Positions 14,531 through 17,191 of a stretch of 17,191 bases of DNA are shown here, one piece after another; position 1 is the first letter of the stretch, and every line of letters begins with the position of its first letter. The position numbers were made by a program, and so were the translations under genes. Origin of the DNA: GWF2-33-9 sp964405755 (GTDB lineage: Bacteria > Bacteroidota > Ignavibacteria > Kapaibacteriales > UBA2268); the NCBI GenBank assembly GCA_964405755.1, contig CAYOPF010000054.1, forward strand, positions 1 through 17,191, written 5' to 3'. Below the pieces are notes generated by a model. The model was not told the origin of the DNA. It saw only the letters and a list, made by a program, of their open reading frames with translations, and ran no database searches.

Positions 14531-15973
14531 ATGAGCGAGCATAAATCTCAATTAAAATCAGAATTAGGTTTATTCACAACGATTGCAATTGTTGTTGGAG
14601 CAGTAATTGGTTCCGGGATATTCAAGAAACCTGCATTAATGGCCAACGAAGTTGGTTCTGCCGAAATTCTATTACTTATCTGGGTTGTAGCAGGTATAGT
14701 TACTTTGTTTGGAGCATTAACCAATGCAGAAGTAGCTGGATTGATCTCCGAAACTGGAGGTCAATATGTATTTTTCGAAAAAATGTATGGAAGATTTGTA
14801 GCATTTATGTACGGCTGGGCAATTTTTATAGTTATTCAAACAGGATCAATTGCGTCGATAACTTATGTATTTTCTGAATATACAGAGTATTTCATAAAAC
14901 TTCCGCGATTTACTCACGATATTGAGCAATCTTTTGTACTTTATTTACCTTATATAGGTCGAATCTTTCCGTTGGAAAATATTGGAGTTAAGGTTTTAAC
15001 TATACTTACAGTATTTTTTCTCTCTGGAGTAAATTATTTTGGAGTAAAGCACGGTGGCAGATTATCTGTTTTTTTTTCAACTGTGAAAGTAATAATCATT
15101 CTGTTTTTTGTTTTATTTGCAATTCTATCAACTAATGGTAGTTTTAGTAATTTGTCGGGAGACTTACCTGAATTGGCAATGAAGGACAGAAGTCTTTTTT
15201 TGGGCATTATTGCTGCTTTATCGGGAGCCTTCTGGGCTTATGATGGCTGGAACAATGTTACTTATCTTGCGGGAGAAATTCAAAGACCACAACGTAATAT
15301 ACCCCTTGGTCTATTTTGGGGAACCACTATCGTAGTCGGAGTATATATACTAATAAATTTAGCTTATTTATACGTTTTACCAATTGATGATATGTCGCAG
15401 TCGCAACTTGTGGCAGCTGATGCAGCTCAAAAATTGTTTGGAGGGATTGGAGGAGCATTTATAGCTGCAACAGTTATGATATCGACATTCGGAACATCAA
15501 ATGGTACAATTATGGCAAGTGCAAGAGTATATTGGACGATGTCGAACAAAGGTTTATTTTTTTCGAGTATTGGCAAAACACATAAAAAATACTTTACCCC
15601 TGCCAATGCTTTAATTATTCAGGCTTTCTGGACAGCTTTACTTGTATTAAGTGGTACTTTCGATATTCTAACAGATATGTTGATTTTTGTAAGTTGGATT
15701 TTTTACATGCTCGGAGCCATAGGTATATTCATTTTACGCAGAAAAATGCCAAACAACTACAGACCTTATAAGGTAATAGGTTATCCATTAATTCCAATAA
15801 TATTTATTATATTTGCATTTTTTTTCGTAATTTTCACTTTGTATAACGACATTGATGGTTATATTTCTGGAAGGTATCGCATAATAAATTCTCTTTTTGG
15901 AATATTGCTGTGTTTAATTGGCGTGCCTTTCTACTTTATTTTCAAGAATGTATTAAAAAAAAACAAGGAGTAA
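14531..15973 (+). CDS. APC-superfamily amino-acid permease
   Basis: The 480-residue inner-membrane protein resembles the LAT/amino-acid exchanger branch of the APC superfamily. The first transmembrane helix carries the substrate-binding break GSGIF (residues 27-31, in AVIGSGIFKKPALMANEVGS). The EVAGLISETGGQYVFFEKMY motif follows, then the YFGVKHGG loop, the GAFWAYDGWNNVTYLAGEIQ helix typical of helix 6 and its following loop, and later ISTFGTSNGTIMASARVYW. About twelve hydrophobic segments are visible and the length fits the family. Substrate is a neutral or cationic amino acid, not decidable. The ATG at 14531 has no Shine-Dalgarno (see the box at 14518). The yciO-like gene starts 2 bp after its stop, so the two are co-transcribed. 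Confidence 0.9.
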   Translation: MSEHKSQLKSELGLFTTIAIVVGAVIGSGIFKKPALMANEVGSAEILLLIWVVAGIVTLFGALTNAEVAGLISETGGQYVFFEKMYGRFVAFMYGWAIFIVIQTGSIASITYVFSEYTEYFIKLPRFTHDIEQSFVLYLPYIGRIFPLENIGVKVLTILTVFFLSGVNYFGVKHGGRLSVFFSTVKVIIILFFVLFAILSTNGSFSNLSGDLPELAMKDRSLFLGIIAALSGAFWAYDGWNNVTYLAGEIQRPQRNIPLGLFWGTTIVVGVYILINLAYLYVLPIDDMSQSQLVAADAAQKLFGGIGGAFIAATVMISTFGTSNGTIMASARVYWTMSNKGLFFSSIGKTHKKYFTPANALIIQAFWTALLVLSGTFDILTDMLIFVSWIFYMLGAIGIFILRRKMPNNYRPYKVIGYPLIPIIFIIFAFFFVIFTLYNDIDGYISGRYRIINSLFGILLCLIGVPFYFIFKNVLKKNKE

Positions 15974-15975
15974 TT

Positions 15976-16614
15976 ATGGCAGCTGAAATATTCTCAACAC
16001 ATCAAAAAAATCCCGAAATTCGTAAGATTCAAGCTGTTTCGGATTATATGCACGATGGTGCAGTTATGATTTATCCAACTGATACTGGATATGCTCTTGG
16101 CTGTAAGATTTCCAGTAAAAGTGGAATTGAAAAAATCAGACAACTCCGTAATTTGGAAGAAGGTAAATTATTAACTTTCTTATGTGATTCTTTGAACAGA
16201 TTGTCCGATTTTGCAAAAGTTTCAGATGTTGCTTATAAAACTATGAGAGGGCTTATTCCTGGTCCTTATACATTTGTTCTTCCTGCTTCCAAACAAGTTC
16301 CCTACTATGCTCAGGACTATAAAAGAAAAACTGCTGGGATTCGAGTGCCAAACCATATTATTTCAATTTCATTGCTGAAGGCAATAGGCGATCCAATAAT
16401 ATCAATATCCGCCAAATTACCAGACAATCCCAGTGCTACACTTGATGAAATATTTGACTTTTATGCCAAGCAGGTAGAAGCTGCATTATGGGTTGAAGAT
16501 CCTGATTTTGTAGGACAATCCACGATTATTGATATGACCGGGGATCAGTTTATGATTTTACGCGAGGGAGCAGGAATGGAAAAATTAGAAGATTTTATTT
16601 ATTTTGAAGAATAA
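15976..16614 (+). CDS. yciO: YciO/Sua5/YrdC-family protein (YciO-like)
   Basis: The 212-residue product has the YrdC-like fold that binds double-stranded RNA and ATP. TsaC/Sua5 members make threonylcarbamoyl-AMP for the t6A37 tRNA modification; YciO proteins are close relatives with a weaker or uncertain role. Motifs: MIYPTDTGYALGCK (residues about 31-44, the conserved YPTDT), IEKIRQLR, LLTFLCDSLNRLSDFA, PGPYTFVLPASKQVP, RKTAGIRVPNH, DPIISISAKLP, VGQSTIIDMT and ILREGAG. The GYALGCK and LCDSLNRLS forms and the KRKTAGIRVP stretch match YciO better than TsaC. The ATG at 15976 is preferred over the in-frame ATG at 15910, which lies inside the permease gene: AAGGAG at 15965-15970 sits 5 nt upstream, within the permease 3' end. 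It is co-transcribed with the permease. Confidence 0.88.
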   Translation: MAAEIFSTHQKNPEIRKIQAVSDYMHDGAVMIYPTDTGYALGCKISSKSGIEKIRQLRNLEEGKLLTFLCDSLNRLSDFAKVSDVAYKTMRGLIPGPYTFVLPASKQVPYYAQDYKRKTAGIRVPNHIISISLLKAIGDPIISISAKLPDNPSATLDEIFDFYAKQVEAALWVEDPDFVGQSTIIDMTGDQFMILREGAGMEKLEDFIYFEE

Positions 16615-16637
16615 GTATTAAATTTCCATTTAATTAC

Positions 16638-16669
16638 ACAAAAAAGGGGTATTTAAACCCCTTTTTTGT
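16638..16669 (+). terminator. bidirectional rho-independent terminator between yciO and the TPR gene
   Basis: A 13-bp perfect stem (ACAAAAAAGGGGT at 16638-16650 with ACCCCTTTTTTGT at 16657-16669) encloses a 6-nt loop, with T-rich sequence after it on the plus strand. It lies 24 bp after the yciO stop and 22 bp after the end of the convergent gene. Confidence 0.92.
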
Positions 16670-16690
16670 TTTTCTATTTTTTGATAATCA

Positions 16691-17191
16691 TTATTTCTTC
16701 TTGTCGCAACCAATAACATCTCTGTTTTGTTTTGCAGTTTTGTTGTTAGGATCGATTTTTAAAACTCTGCCATAATATTTGCAAGCATTGTCGCCATCAT
16801 TCAAACCTTGATAGGATACTGCACAATACAAATTAGCAAACAAATTATCAGGGAATAAATCGGACCAACGCTTGGTTATTTTATTAAGCTCAGCATAGTT
16901 CTTATTTTCCAAAATTAAATTGGATAACTTTGCATAGGCTTGGATTACAGCATTTTGATTAATTGTATTATCGGAATCAAACTTAGTAATAACAGTTCTG
17001 TAAAAATCCATACCCTTTTTAGGATTTTTCATTTGAATATAAGCATCACCTAAATAAACAACTGCAAACATATTATTTGGGTCAATTTCAATTGACTTTT
17101 CCAAATATACTATTGCTGAGTCGGGTTGGTTACTAAAAATAAAATTCTGCCCTATAATATAGTAAACTTTACTATCATTTTCGTCGGAGCA
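16691..17191 (-). CDS. tetratricopeptide-repeat protein (partial, N-terminus outside the window)
   Basis: The frame is open without a stop from 16691 to the right edge, giving the last 166 residues. At least three TPR units are visible: YYIIGQNFIFSNQPDSAIVY with LEKSIEIDPNN, AVVYLGDAYIQMKNPKKGMD, and ANLYCAVSYQGLNDGDNACK with YYGRVLKIDPNN. The IDPNN turns between repeats are typical. It ends in a basic tail (CDKKK). A TTG at 17104 is not the true start: the repeat pattern continues upstream of it. TPR arrays are protein-binding scaffolds; in this phylum many are exported or periplasmic, but the N-terminus is not visible. It ends at the shared terminator with the yciO unit. Confidence 0.88.
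   Translation of the reverse strand, partial: CSDENDSKVYYIIGQNFIFSNQPDSAIVYLEKSIEIDPNNMFAVVYLGDAYIQMKNPKKGMDFYRTVITKFDSDNTINQNAVIQAYAKLSNLILENKNYAELNKITKRWSDLFPDNLFANLYCAVSYQGLNDGDNACKYYGRVLKIDPNNKTAKQNRDVIGCDKKK

Overview
The window is AT-rich and looks like a chromosomal segment from a member of the Bacteroidota/Chlorobiota (FCB) group. The evidence is a TonB-dependent receptor with a carboxypeptidase-regulatory N-terminal domain (Oar-like), three genes or gene remnants ending in type IX secretion system (T9SS) C-terminal sorting domains, and repeated TAnnTTTG boxes (mostly TAATTTTG) before genes, which match the Bacteroidota -7 promoter element. I cannot place it below that level; it has the feel of a free-living or environmental lineage such as Ignavibacteria/Kapabacteria, but that is a guess.

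Left part (1-1758): the 3' end of a gene with a HELFYH zinc-peptidase motif, followed 2 bp later by a small exported protein of unknown function; a 290-bp spacer with a locally GC-richer patch; a tight DUF4160-DUF2442 gene pair with a 1-nt overlap; and a 300-bp spacer with coding-like debris and a strong terminator. This stretch looks accessory.

Middle part (1759-7865): a 1105-residue TonB-dependent receptor on the minus strand faces away from a two-gene housekeeping unit on the plus strand, a small transaldolase and leucyl/phenylalanyl-tRNA-protein transferase (aat). The roughly 215-bp divergent spacer carries promoter-like boxes and three DnaA-box-like 9-mers spaced exactly 11 bp apart. A tRNA-Ser(GCU) and a secreted C-type-lectin-domain protein with a T9SS tail follow.

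T9SS cargo cluster on the minus strand (7904-12173): an intact 556-residue secreted protein of unknown function with a GC-rich T9SS tail, preceded by one long decayed gene for a secreted thermolysin-type metallopeptidase. The decayed gene is broken by at least two in-frame stops and three frameshifts but is still readable from signal peptide to sorting tail.

Spacer (12174-12976): about 800 bp without a convincing gene, containing a short tandem repeat, a perfect 13-bp-arm hairpin and a C/G-rich block of four further hairpins next to which a 13-bp direct repeat occurs on each side. It resembles a dispersed intergenic repeat element.

Right part (12977-17191): a DASS/SLC13-type anion symporter (minus) diverges from an APC-family amino-acid permease (plus) that is followed 2 bp later by a YciO/Sua5-family protein. 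A bidirectional terminator separates these from a convergent TPR protein that runs off the right edge. No complete defence system, CRISPR array, integrase or transposase was seen. The items most worth a second look are the peptidase fragment with its exported partner, the DUF4160-DUF2442 pair, the phased DnaA-like repeats, the decayed T9SS peptidase with its GC-shifted neighbour, and the hairpin cluster.
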